This document shows, in pieces, positions 35,297-44,043 of a stretch of 64,000 nucleotides of DNA (positions are counted from its first letter, which is position 1; every line of letters starts with the position of its first letter). The notes beneath the pieces were generated by a model, which saw only the letters and a program-made list of their open reading frames with translations, was not told where the DNA came from and did no database searches. Origin of the DNA: Flavipsychrobacter sp964588295 (lineage in GTDB: Bacteria; Bacteroidota; Bacteroidia; Chitinophagales; Chitinophagaceae); NCBI GenBank assembly GCA_964588295.1, contig CAZPOT010000001.1, forward strand, positions 310,001 through 374,000, read 5' to 3'. A program made the translations under genes and the position numbers.

Positions 35297-35905
35297 TTAG
35301 AACTTATAGCCAATTTTAAATCCGCTCTGTACTATGCCATTCAGACCATCGTTCCTGCCGCCTACCCTGTTGATATAGGTAAAGCCAAAGCCAAAGTCGA
35401 TACCTAGGTAGAAATGTGGAGTTGGATTGATGTTAAGTGAGTTATTGACAATAACGCCAAGGATGAACTTACTCTGCGTGTTGTATTCGTAATATGGATT
35501 ACCACCGTTATAGTAGTAACCGCCGGTGGTTTTCTCACCCGCGCCTACAACCAGCGATGGGCCTATAGCGTATTTTACCGAGCCGTGGCTGCTGGTGGGG
35601 TAAAACTTTATACCTGGAGAAAAGTAGAACATGGCGTCCTGGTGATCTCCGTGATCTACATTATTATTAAGATTGAACGTAGTAATAATGGGCAGGTAGT
35701 AGGATACAATACCACCCTTATCTATACCTTTTTCGTAGCTGAAGGACAGGCCCACACCATTTTCTGTAAACTGGATAGGAGCAATGGCAATAATATTATC
35801 GCCTGTTCCAGACCTTACAGGTGATGCAGCAGGAGATTCTTCTGACTGGGCAAAGGTGCTGCCGGCTATCAAAAGCGGCGCTACCAACAACAATAGTTTC
35901 TTCAT
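35297..35905 (-). CDS. Outer-membrane beta-barrel-like protein, copy 3 of the second triplet
   Basis: A 202-residue exported protein (signal peptide ends at GSTFAQ). Shared family blocks are IAPIQFTENGVGLSFSYEKG, IKFYPTSSHGSVKYAIGPSL, NSLNINPTPHFYLGIDFGFG and a terminal aromatic strand SGFKIGYKF ending in Phe, as is common for outer-membrane barrels. The function is unknown. It is the last of three co-directional paralogues, 39 bases after copy 2. Confidence 0.82.
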   Translation of the reverse strand: MKKLLLLVAPLLIAGSTFAQSEESPAASPVRSGTGDNIIAIAPIQFTENGVGLSFSYEKGIDKGGIVSYYLPIITTFNLNNNVDHGDHQDAMFYFSPGIKFYPTSSHGSVKYAIGPSLVVGAGEKTTGGYYYNGGNPYYEYNTQSKFILGVIVNNSLNINPTPHFYLGIDFGFGFTYINRVGGRNDGLNGIVQSGFKIGYKF

Positions 35906-35944
35906 ATCTATGATTTACTTCGTTTTTTGATTATTTGAAAAGTA

Positions 35945-36787
35945 TTAATAACGATAGCCAATTTTAAAGCCACCCTGTACCATACCGGAGACTCCCTTAT
36001 TGACACCACCTACATCATTTATGTAAGTGAATCCGAAGCCGAAATCGAAGCCGAGACTAAGGTGGGTTGACGGATTGACCTGCATTGAGTTGTTGACCAG
36101 GATGCCCAGCATAGTTTTGGTCCTGGTAACATAGGGATCCAGGTAAGTCTGGTATTGAACACCATTCCATTGCGTATACGGGCCACCGGTTGTTTTCTCG
36201 CCCACGCCAAGTACCAATGAAGGACCTACCGCATACTTGAGCAAGCCCCTGCAGCTGGTTGGGTAGAATTTAATGCCAGGGGCGATATACGCCATTATAT
36301 CTTCGTTCTTGTTATACCCGCTCTCTTCCTGGTTATCTGTATTGATGGTAGCGATAACCGGGAGGTAGAAGGAAACGATACTGTTGCGATCCAGCACCCT
36401 CTCGTAACTGGCCGCTATACCAACACCATTTTCTGTAAAGAATATAGGCGCAAAGGAAACTATATTATTGCCGCCGAACATAGCGGGACTATGGCCGCGA
36501 TAACCAGGATTGTACCGGGGCGTAGCCGATGGTACATTGGCGCTGTTGTGCCCGTTGAACAATTCTTCGTTGCCATTTTCGTAGCGGATCTTGTCTACTT
36601 CGTTTACTGACAGGGCATATAAGGCACCGTTACGGTCGTCCCAATGCCAGTAAATGATATTGTCGCCTTTGATCATTTTTACTTTGGCGTCAATAACGTT
36701 ACCGTTGGACTGAAAAATCTTATCCTGGGCGAAGGCCGATGTAGCCAGCAAAGAGAAGAGACCAAGAACTGCAACCTTAAGGTTCAT
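35945..36787 (-). CDS. Outer-membrane barrel-like protein with N-terminal extension, copy 2 of the second triplet
   Basis: A 280-residue paralogue. After the signal peptide (ends at SAFAQ) an extra module of about 60 residues reads DKIFQSNGNVIDAKVKMIKG and continues to EVDKIRYENG. This small beta module is seen in many Bacteroidota exported proteins. It is followed by the same barrel as its neighbours: FAPIFFTENGVGIAASYERV, IKFYPTSCRGLLKYAVGPSL, GFDFGFGFTYINDVGG, ending FKIGYRY. Gain or loss of the N-terminal module is the main difference between the three copies. Confidence 0.82.
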   Translation of the reverse strand: MNLKVAVLGLFSLLATSAFAQDKIFQSNGNVIDAKVKMIKGDNIIYWHWDDRNGALYALSVNEVDKIRYENGNEELFNGHNSANVPSATPRYNPGYRGHSPAMFGGNNIVSFAPIFFTENGVGIAASYERVLDRNSIVSFYLPVIATINTDNQEESGYNKNEDIMAYIAPGIKFYPTSCRGLLKYAVGPSLVLGVGEKTTGGPYTQWNGVQYQTYLDPYVTRTKTMLGILVNNSMQVNPSTHLSLGFDFGFGFTYINDVGGVNKGVSGMVQGGFKIGYRY

Positions 36788-36860
36788 AATGGATGTGTTT
36801 GGGAATGCTACAGCATTAATTATGCCAAAAGTGGCCTATAACTGAAAAAATGCCGGGAAA

Positions 36861-37514
36861 CTAAAAGTTATACCCTATTTTGAAACAGCCCTGTACCAGC
36901 CCGTTTACACCCTGGTTGTAACCCATAAAACGATTCAGGTAAGTAAACCCGAAACCAAATTCCAGGCCCATGTACAGGTGAGCGGTTGGCTGGAAATTGA
37001 GGTAGTTATTAACCATAACGCCCAGTTGATACTTATCTCCCACCTGTTCGGAATTATAATAGTAAGACGAATACATAGGCATAGCTGCATCAGTATATTC
37101 ATGTCGCTCTCCGGCACTTAACAACACAGACGGCCCGATGGCGTATTTCACCTTGCCCTTCCAGGAGGTAGGATAGAATTTAAGACCGGGCATGAAATAA
37201 TACATGCTATTGGTATAGCTGGTATTCGTCATATCGAAGGTGGCCGCCAGGGGCAATACGTAAGTAACTATACCGGTGGGATCAATACTGTGTTCGTAGC
37301 TTACAGAAAAACCCACACCATTGTCCGTAAACTGCAGGGGCGATATAGCAAGTATTCTCAGTTTCGCCGGTTTTGCCCTGCCTTCGTTCATATGAATGCC
37401 TGAAGGAAGTGACCGGTCCCCGGTAGCACCTTCATCCTCGTCCCGGTTAGTTTGGGCGAAGGAAGTGAAAGAACACGTGGCCAGCAACAATACACTAAGA
37501 ATAGCTTTACGCAT
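36861..37514 (-). CDS. Outer-membrane barrel-like protein, copy 1 of the second triplet
   Basis: A 217-residue paralogue (signal peptide ends at TSFAQ) with a short charged linker (NRDEDEGATGDRSLPSG). Shared blocks are ISPLQFTDNGVGFSVSYEHS, LKFYPTSWKGKVKYAIGPSV, HLYMGLEFGFGFTYLNRFMG and the terminal FKIGYNF. It begins 41 bases downstream of the purM stop on the same strand and heads the triplet. Confidence 0.82.
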   Translation of the reverse strand: MRKAILSVLLLATCSFTSFAQTNRDEDEGATGDRSLPSGIHMNEGRAKPAKLRILAISPLQFTDNGVGFSVSYEHSIDPTGIVTYVLPLAATFDMTNTSYTNSMYYFMPGLKFYPTSWKGKVKYAIGPSVLLSAGERHEYTDAAMPMYSSYYYNSEQVGDKYQLGVMVNNYLNFQPTAHLYMGLEFGFGFTYLNRFMGYNQGVNGLVQGCFKIGYNF

Positions 37515-37555
37515 AGATAGTTGGTTTTAAGCAGTGAAAAATACTATAACGCCGT

Positions 37556-38716
37556 TTAGTAAACAAAATTGCCATATGGCCCTTCAATTACCAGTTCTTT
37601 CTTTTCAGCATCCTCAACATAGCCGGATATGCAGGCATCTATATTAAACGTTGCTGCAATGGCTATGATGCTTTCTGCGGTAGCCTGGTCTGTAAATATC
37701 TCTAAGCGCTGGCCCATATTGAATACCTGGTACATCTCGCGCCAGCCCGTGCCGGCAGATTCCTGTATCATGGTGAATAATGGTGGAACCGGCAATAAAT
37801 TGTTCTTGACAACGCGCAAAGGTTTAGGCAGGTAGTGCAGGCACTTGGTTTGTCCGCCACCGCTGCAATGTATGATACCGTGGATGGCATCGAAATGCTT
37901 TTCCAGCACTTTAAGAATCACAGGGGCGTAAGTGCGTGTAGGAGACAATATCATTTTACCCACATCCAGGCCGGTTTCGGTCATATCGGTAAGAGAATAT
38001 TTACCATTGTAAACCACCTCATCGGGCAGGTTGGGGTCTACGCTTTCAGGGAACAATGTTGCGTATTCTTTTTTCAGCATCTCGTGGCGGGCGCTGGTAA
38101 GGCCATTGCTGCCCATGCCGCTGTTATACTCATCCTCGTAAGTAGCTTTTCCGTAGCTGGCCAGCGATACAATAACATCGCCCGCCTGCATTTTTTCCGT
38201 GGTCACCAGTTTGTCGCGACGCATACGACAAGACATGGTACCATCTACAATAACAGTACGAACCAGGTCGCCCACATCAGCGGTTTCACCACCCATCAGG
38301 TGAACAGTAATACCATAATCCTGTAACCTGTCAAAGTACGATTGGGTGCCATTAATGAGCTCTGATATTACCTCTCCAGGTATAAGATTTTTATTGCGAC
38401 CAATAGTAGAAGAATAAGTAAATGGCCCGGTGGCGCCTACACACAGCATATCATCTATGTTCATCACAATAGAATCTATCGAAATGCCTTTCCATACGCT
38501 GAGGTCACCAGTTTGCTTCCAGTACATATAAGCCAGAGACGACTTGGTACCGGCACCATCGGCATGCATCAGGTTGCAGTAGGCATCGTCGCCGCCCCAA
38601 TAGTCGGGGTAAATTTTGCAAAATGCATTTGGAAACAGGCCTTTGTCTAATTTCTCAATAGCCTTATGTACGTCTTCTTTCTGGGCTGAAACGCCGCGCT
38701 GGTTGTATCTGTCCAC
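37556..38716 (-). CDS. purM: Phosphoribosylformylglycinamidine cyclo-ligase (AIR synthase), Bacteroidota type
   Basis: A 386-residue ATP-dependent purine-synthesis enzyme that converts FGAM to AIR. The core DRYNQRGVSAQKEDVHKAI, LMHADGAGTKSSLAYMYWKQ and SIVMNIDDMLCVGATGPF contains the ATP-binding Asp-Asp and glycine loops of the PurM family. HLMGGETADVGDLVRTVIVD and GVIGHSGGG-like IHCSGGGQTKC follow. It is longer than E. coli PurM (about 345). The start is placed at GTG 38716: a frame extension to TTG 38737 exists, but TACTTTTG, a perfect -7 box, overlaps that TTG, so transcription starts downstream of it. Confidence in identity is high, in the start moderate. Confidence 0.9.
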   Translation of the reverse strand: MDRYNQRGVSAQKEDVHKAIEKLDKGLFPNAFCKIYPDYWGGDDAYCNLMHADGAGTKSSLAYMYWKQTGDLSVWKGISIDSIVMNIDDMLCVGATGPFTYSSTIGRNKNLIPGEVISELINGTQSYFDRLQDYGITVHLMGGETADVGDLVRTVIVDGTMSCRMRRDKLVTTEKMQAGDVIVSLASYGKATYEDEYNSGMGSNGLTSARHEMLKKEYATLFPESVDPNLPDEVVYNGKYSLTDMTETGLDVGKMILSPTRTYAPVILKVLEKHFDAIHGIIHCSGGGQTKCLHYLPKPLRVVKNNLLPVPPLFTMIQESAGTGWREMYQVFNMGQRLEIFTDQATAESIIAIAATFNIDACISGYVEDAEKKELVIEGPYGNFVY

Positions 38717-38734
38717 GGTTTGGAAAATGTTGTG

Positions 38735-38742
38735 CAAAAGTA
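38735..38742 (-). promoter_or_regulatory. -7 box (TACTTTTG) of purM
   Basis: On the minus strand TACTTTTG matches TAnnTTTG and ends 18 bases before the GTG at 38716. It excludes the TTG at 38737 as a start for this transcript. Confidence 0.65.
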
Positions 38743-38798
38743 AACTTTATTGTCAGAAACAGTTGCTTCTTTGCGATCGGAATATCGGCCAACAAAAA

Positions 38799-38824
38799 GT
38801 CCCTCCCGCAAAAGCAGGAGGGAC
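38799..38824 (-). terminator. Terminator of the nucleotide-sugar dehydratase gene
   Basis: An 8-base-pair stem GTCCCTCC/GGAGGGAC extended by inner GC pairs, followed on the minus strand by TTTTT. It lies 22 bases after the stop of the gene at 38847. Confidence 0.88.
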
Positions 38825-38846
38825 GGTGTACTTACTAAAAACTCTT

Positions 38847-40769
38847 CTATTTAGATTCTGCGTTTACTTTCTGGTATGCAGTATTTGTGCTCACAAACTC
38901 CGGCACCAGGTCCTTCATCAGGTACACAGTTTCCATTGTATAGTGCTGTTTGGCACTGCTGATCAGCTTATCTACCCGCTTGCTTACATCATTAAAATCG
39001 TACTCACGCACGTCTGCTATCAATATCTTTTCGTGGTAGGTATGACGCGTGTTCTCGGCGTTGTTCAGTAGTTCCTCGTACAACTTTTCTCCGGGCCTCA
39101 AACCGCTGTATACGATCTGTATATCTACATCTGGTTCTTTTCCCGATAGCCTTATTACCTTCTTGGCCAGGTCGGCGATCTTTACCGGCTTGCCCATATC
39201 GAATACAAATATCTCGCCACCCTGCCCCATTACACCGGCCTCCAGTACCAATACGCAAGCCTCGGGAATCGTCATAAAATAGCGGGTAATTTCCGGGTGA
39301 GTTACGGTAATAGGGCCACCCTTTTCCAGTTGCTTTTTAAAGCGTGGGATAACAGAACCATTAGAACCCAGTACATTACCAAAACGGGTAGTCACAAACT
39401 TAGTAACCGTATGCGCGTTGTCCTCGTTAGAGCCTGACATCAAAGATTTATAATAGCTCTGTGTGAATATCTCGGCAATACGCTTTGAAGCCCCCATGAT
39501 GTTGGTTGGGTTCACCGCTTTATCGGTAGATATCATTACAAACTTTTCCACGCCATTCATCACAGACAGTTCGGCGAGGTTCCTGGTGCCCAGCACGTTG
39601 TTCATTACCGCTATCGATGGGTTGTCTTCCATCAGCGGCACATGCTTGTAAGCGGCGGCATGAAACACTATCTGCGGTGCATACACTTCGAACAAATGCT
39701 CCATACGCTGGCGATCGGTGATATCGCCCAGGTAGGCTTTAACATTAGCATTTTTATATTTTTCCTGTATCTCCAGGGTAAACTCGTGCATTGGCGTTTC
39801 GGCCTGGTCGCACAGGATTACCAGCGACGGGCGATAATTGAGCAATTGCCTTACCAACTCGCTACCAATAGAACCGGCAGCACCGGTAACGAGTATCTTC
39901 TTGCCTTTCAGCTCAGTATATATTGCCTCGTTGTGTATCTTGATCACCTCACGCTCCAGCAGATCTTCGATGTTGATATTCTGCAGTTGTTGTGTATCCA
40001 GCTTACCATTCAGCCAGTCGCGCATGGCAGGCACCTGCTGTATGCGTATACCATGATGCAGACAGCTATCTACCAATGCATTGAGCCTTTCTTTTTCTAT
40101 GTTCTTGTTAACGAAGATGAGCAACTCCACGCCTTCTTCTTTCAGCTTTTCTATGCTACCGTCGTTAGTATTGTAGATAGGGATATTCTCAAGCAATTTG
40201 CCGTTACCACCCAGGGAATCATCAAGGAATGCCACCACCTGCATGTCTCCGTTTGGCAGGTTGTTAAGCACGTTTTTTATATGCAGACCATTGGCAGATG
40301 CATTGTATACAGCCACTTTTTTACGTGGCACCTTCTCACCTTCGGAATACAACTTATAAAACTGGAAGCAATATCTTACAGCCAGGCGGTAAGATATAAT
40401 AACGAAGCTGGTGATAAAGAAGTTGATGGTTACCACCTGCAGGGTAAAATAGTTCTGCGAATGGAATACGAATATGTTGATAGCCAGGTAAAAGAATGAC
40501 GCAATAGCATTAACCATTACCAGGCGGGAGGTATCCTCTATATTAGTATACCGTACAATACCTGCGTAACATTTAAATATGTAGAAAAGAGCCGCATTCA
40601 GCAATAAGACAACTGCCGTCATAGACCTTAAACCCACAACCACATGCGGCCATGAGAAGTTCATCTTGAGCGCCCTTGCCAGGAAAAGGCAAAAACACAC
40701 CAGGAACAAGTCTAACAAAAACACCAACCATCTTGGCAAAATGCGTATCTTATAGGCCATACTCAACAT
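38847..40769 (-). CDS. Membrane-anchored UDP-sugar 4,6-dehydratase/C-4 epimerase, WbpM/CapD family
   Basis: A 640-residue enzyme for surface polysaccharide precursors. Four membrane helices occupy about residues 10-130, followed by a first nucleotide-binding-like region (about 145-270). The short-chain-dehydrogenase domain has VTGAAGSIGSELVRQLLNYR near residue 300 for NAD(P), HAAAYKHVPLMEDNPS, and the catalytic area STDKAVNPTNIMGASKR. These long members replace the SDR Tyr-x-x-x-Lys with Met-x-x-x-Lys-like sequence, seen here as MGASK. Related proteins make UDP-4-keto-6-deoxy sugars (WbpM, PglF). The start could also be ATG 40760. No other glycan genes are adjacent. Confidence 0.9.
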   Translation of the reverse strand: MLSMAYKIRILPRWLVFLLDLFLVCFCLFLARALKMNFSWPHVVVGLRSMTAVVLLLNAALFYIFKCYAGIVRYTNIEDTSRLVMVNAIASFFYLAINIFVFHSQNYFTLQVVTINFFITSFVIISYRLAVRYCFQFYKLYSEGEKVPRKKVAVYNASANGLHIKNVLNNLPNGDMQVVAFLDDSLGGNGKLLENIPIYNTNDGSIEKLKEEGVELLIFVNKNIEKERLNALVDSCLHHGIRIQQVPAMRDWLNGKLDTQQLQNINIEDLLEREVIKIHNEAIYTELKGKKILVTGAAGSIGSELVRQLLNYRPSLVILCDQAETPMHEFTLEIQEKYKNANVKAYLGDITDRQRMEHLFEVYAPQIVFHAAAYKHVPLMEDNPSIAVMNNVLGTRNLAELSVMNGVEKFVMISTDKAVNPTNIMGASKRIAEIFTQSYYKSLMSGSNEDNAHTVTKFVTTRFGNVLGSNGSVIPRFKKQLEKGGPITVTHPEITRYFMTIPEACVLVLEAGVMGQGGEIFVFDMGKPVKIADLAKKVIRLSGKEPDVDIQIVYSGLRPGEKLYEELLNNAENTRHTYHEKILIADVREYDFNDVSKRVDKLISSAKQHYTMETVYLMKDLVPEFVSTNTAYQKVNAESK

Positions 40770-41026
40770 TTAAAATTCACAATACGATTGCATTTAATCA
40801 ACCAACTTATATACAAACTTACAAAGGATAACGACCCGCAGCAAGCTTAATAACAACCATTAACGAAAGGGTAATGGAGAAAACATATACAAGTTTAGTA
40901 AATAATTTAATAATTAGCAAACAAATATACAACTAACCTAATTATAATTCAATCTGTTACTATTTAATTTTTATTTTTTTATGTTCACAAAAATAACGAA
41001 TTTAGCACAAATCAATCGGAGAGACT

Positions 41027-41416
41027 TTGCTGGAAGGAAAGAATATACTTATTGTTGATGATAACAAGCTGAACCAAAAAATACTGACTTTTGTATTAGC
41101 AAAAGCCGGCGCGATAGTAAAAACGGCAGACAATGGCCTGGAAGCTGTGGAGTGCGTTTTATTTGAAAGGTTTGACGCTATTGTTATGGACATACAGATG
41201 CCGGAATTGGGCGGACTGGAAGCATCGAGATACATAAAGCAGGAGATGGGCCTGAATATACCTATTATAGGGCTGACTGCCAATAACGTAGAAGATGAGC
41301 GCGTGACATGGACCGAGGCGGGGATGAACTATTGTATATCCAAGCCCTTTGACCCACCTGCACTATGCGAAAAGCTTGCCCAGATGATAAAAGAGAAAGA
41401 ACAAATATGCCAATAA
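41027..41416 (+). CDS. Single-domain response regulator, paired with an Hpt protein
   Basis: A 129-residue receiver domain: acidic pair Asp11-Asp12 (IVDDNKLNQKIL), phospho-acceptor Asp55 (IVMDIQMPELGG), Thr in IGLTANN, and Lys106 (ISKPFDP). The sequence is of the type fused to hybrid kinases in the phylum, here free-standing. It begins with TTG at 41027; CGGAGAG a few bases before provides a good ribosome-binding site, and no ATG fits. Its 3' end overlaps the Hpt gene by 10 bases, so the two are translationally coupled. Confidence 0.9.
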   Translation: MLEGKNILIVDDNKLNQKILTFVLAKAGAIVKTADNGLEAVECVLFERFDAIVMDIQMPELGGLEASRYIKQEMGLNIPIIGLTANNVEDERVTWTEAGMNYCISKPFDPPALCEKLAQMIKEKEQICQ

Positions 41417-41760
41417 ATCATCCGCTGATAGACCTCAGCTATATTAATGAAATATCCGGCGGAGACGAAGGATATATACGCGAGATAGTAGGCATCTTCG
41501 TGGATACTATGGCTACTGGCATGCCCAAGCTGCAGGAAGTTATCCTGGTAGAGCAGAATTACGATGAGATACAGCGCCAGGCACACTTTCTTAAATCATC
41601 GGCCGGTATTATTAAAATACATGGCGTTTACGACAACCTGGTAAAAATAGATACGCTGTCCAAGCAGCGCACAGGCATGGATGAGATAAAAACCTCACTT
41701 CACGAGATCATTACTAATTATAACGAGGCGTTGCCTGCACTGGTGGCAGGAAGAAGTTAA
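41407..41760 (+). CDS. Histidine phosphotransfer (Hpt) protein
   Basis: A 117-residue all-helical Hpt domain. His60 in RQAHFLKSSAGIIK is the phosphorylated residue of the H-x-L-K-S-S motif. It starts at ATG 41407, inside the 3' end of the receiver gene; an upstream in-frame ATG at 41365 would add residues that are only the other gene's shifted frame. Together with the receiver it can form the back half of a four-step relay. No kinase is adjacent; the hybrid kinase at the left edge of this window is one possible donor. Confidence 0.88.
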   Translation: MPINHPLIDLSYINEISGGDEGYIREIVGIFVDTMATGMPKLQEVILVEQNYDEIQRQAHFLKSSAGIIKIHGVYDNLVKIDTLSKQRTGMDEIKTSLHEIITNYNEALPALVAGRS

Positions 41761-41798
41761 TGGCTTAATTGCGTAATGGCTCAATGGCTTAATGCTGC
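41759..41798 (+). repeat. Octamer array, five units of the AATGGCTT type
   Basis: Units AATGGCTT, AATTGCGT, AATGGCTC, AATGGCTT, AATGCTGC. The first unit overlaps the TAA stop of the Hpt gene, so the array begins in the stop codon. Confidence 0.82.
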
Positions 41799-41942
41799 CA
41801 GCCGATGGATTGAATGCAATGGCATCTCCCCTACCAGTACTTTTATCATTCAGCTAAGGCGTATTTTGCTCTTCCTCTTTACTTTTAAGGCCTTACGGCC
41901 CCCATCCAATCCATCTTTTTAATATACTAAGCGGAATTGTCG

Positions 41943-41950
41943 TATCTTTG
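41943..41950 (+). promoter_or_regulatory. -7 box (TATCTTTG) of the RluB-type gene
   Basis: TATCTTTG lies 27 bases before the ATG at 41978; AAAGGGGA, a clear ribosome-binding site, lies between them. Confidence 0.68.
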
Positions 41951-41977
41951 CAGGCTCCCATTAAAGGGGATACGTTC

Positions 41978-43983
41978 ATGCATAAAAGATCAGGGCCCGG
42001 CTCCCGCAACGATAATAATAATTCCCGCGGATTTAAGCGCAGGGATAATGATGACAATTCTTCGTTCAAAAAAGAGGGTCGTTCCGGAAAGCCATTTGAA
42101 AAAAAGGGCGATAAACCTTTTGGCAAAAAAGATGGTGAACGTAGTTTCCGTGGCCGTGAAGATGGAGACAGGAAGCCTTTCCTTAAAAAAGATAGTGAGC
42201 GCAGTTTCCGCAGCCGTGAAGATGGTGACAGGAAGCCTTTCCCTAAAAAAGATGGCGAACGCAGTTTCCGTAGCCGCGAAGATGGCGACAGGAAGCCTTT
42301 CCCTAAAAAGGATGGTGAGCGTAGTTTCCGCAGCCGTGAAGATGGCGACAGGAAGCCTTTCCCTAAAAACGATGGTGAGCGCAGTTTCCGTAGCCGCGAA
42401 GATGATGACAGGAAGCCCTTCCCTAAAAAAGATGGTGAGCGCAGTTTCCGCAGCCGCGAAGATGGCGACAGGAAGCCTTTCCCTAAAAAAGATGGTGAAC
42501 GTAGTTTCCGTANNNNNNNNNNNNNNNNNNNNNNNNNNNNNNNNNNNNNNNNNNNNNNNNNNNNNNNNNNNNNNNNNNNNNNNNNNNNNNNNNNNNNNNN
42601 NNNNNNNNNNNNGAAGATGGCGACAGGAAGCCTTTCCCTAAAAAAGATGGTGAACGTAGTTTCCGTAGCCGCGAAGATGGTGACAGGAAACCTTTCCCTA
42701 AAAAGGATGGTGAGCGCAGTTTCCGTAGCCGTGAAGATGGTGATAGGAAACCTTTTCCTAAACGTGACCGGGAAGACGATTCACGCCAGGATGGAGACAA
42801 GGTGCCATTCCCAAAACGTGGCGACAAGCGCTTTATAAAAGAAGAGGACAAACCGTTCTTTAAACGTAAAAGTGCCGAGGCGAAACCAGAAAAACCAGTA
42901 AAAGATATTTACGAGCCGCTGGAAATAAGCGAAGAGAAAAAGAGCAACAAAAAGACACCAGCTGTAAATAAGGCACCAGGCCGCGGGCTGAAGAAAGAAA
43001 CGAATGCGCCTATATCTTCCCGCGCTGACAATAAGCCCTATTTTAAGGAAGAAGAAGAAGACGACCAGGAAGATAAAAAACCAACACGCAAGCGCATTGT
43101 AAAACAAAGTGCAGCAGATGCACTGTTATCGGAAGACGATAAGCAAGAGGAGCTGGAGCGCCAGCGCGCAGATATAAAGGCAGCCAAAGCTGTAGCCCGC
43201 AAGAAGAAATTTGAGTCGATGAACGACGACGATGACGAAGCGGAAGATGAAAGCGAAAAAGTCAAAGATGAGGGCGCTATGCCCCTGAACAAATACCTGG
43301 CCCATAGCGGCGTTTGCAGCCGCAGGGAAGCCGCCAACGAGGTAAAGGCAGGCAAGGTAAGAGTGAACGATACCATAGAAACCAACCCGGCCTATAAAGT
43401 GGCAGATAGCGATGTAGTGTACTACAACGACAAGAAGCTGAAACTGCAGAAAGGCATGGTATACATACTGCTGAACAAGCCAAAGGATTTCATCACCACC
43501 AACGATGATCCGCAAGGCCGCAAAACAGTAATGGACTTGGTGGCAAGCTCAGGCGAAGAGCGACTATTCCCTGTAGGCCGCCTGGACCGTAACACTACCG
43601 GACTGTTGCTGATGACCAATGACGGTGATCTTACCCAAAAACTGGCGCATCCTTCTTTCAAAGTAAAGAAGATATACCAGGTAACCACCGACAAGCCTGT
43701 AACCAAGGCCGACTTTGATAAGATACTGAACGGACTGGAGCTGGAAGATGGCAAGGCAACCGTAGATGCACTGGCCTACCTGGAAAAGAAGAACGAACTG
43801 GGTATAGAGATACACATAGGCCGCAACAGGATAGTAAGGCGCATCTTTGAATCGCTGGGCTACGAAGTGGAAAAGCTGGACCGCGTAATGTATGGCCCAC
43901 TGACCAAGAAGAACTTGCCACGCGGCAAATGGCGCTACCTGAACGAGCGCGAAATTGTGCTGCTGAAGCATTTTAAATCGTAA
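41978..43983 (+). CDS. rluB: rRNA pseudouridine synthase, RluB-type, with long charged repeat extension; interrupted by an assembly gap
   Basis: The C-terminal enzyme part (from about 43270) has an S4 domain (MPLNKYLAHSGVCSRREAAN) and the core PVGRLDRNTTGLLLMTNDGD with the nucleophile Asp, then GRNRIVRRIFESLGYEVEKL; this is the RluB type (23S U2605 in E. coli). The N-terminal part is Arg/Lys/Asp-rich and contains a 20-residue repeat, consensus EDGDRKPFPKKDGERSFRSR, at least ten copies. One hundred N (42513-42612) interrupt it. The two sides are in different frames across these N, but if the true gap is 5 plus a multiple of 60 bases both repeat phase and frame are restored, so I treat it as one intact gene. 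A charged linker with a KKSNKKTPA-like sequence separates tail and enzyme. Confidence 0.88.
42118..42776 (+). repeat. In-frame 60-base tandem repeat
   Basis: The unit encodes EDGDRKPFPKKDGERSFRSR. Seven units are read before the N run and about three after it. Copies differ mainly at third codon positions (GAT/GGC/GGT, CGC/CGT), and the peptide is kept apart from a few changes (FLKKDSE, FPKNDGE, EDDDR). The last copy decays into FPKRDREDDSRQDG. Confidence 0.93.
42513..42612. other. Assembly gap (100 N)
   Basis: Exactly 100 N, most likely a fixed-length placeholder placed where the assembler could not cross the 60-base repeat. Sequence before it ends mid-unit (CGTA) and sequence after it begins at GAAGATGG, so the true missing length should be 5 plus a multiple of 60 bases. 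Confidence 0.9.
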
Positions 43984-43987
43984 TAAC

Positions 43988-44020
43988 AGAAGGCACAGAT
44001 AAACGCTGTGCCTTCTTTAT
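43988..44020 (+). terminator. Terminator after the RluB-type gene
   Basis: An 11-base-pair stem AGAAGGCACAG (43988-43998) with CTGTGCCTTCT (44006-44016), loop ATAAACG, followed by TTAT and T-rich sequence. Confidence 0.9.
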
Positions 44021-44043
44021 TTTTATACCTCAATACCAACGCA

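Noticed and set aside
42513..42612. Frameshifted or split rluB pseudogene
   Set aside because: The apparent frame change coincides with the 100-N placeholder; a gap of 5 plus 60k bases restores frame and repeat phase, and the catalytic part is intact.
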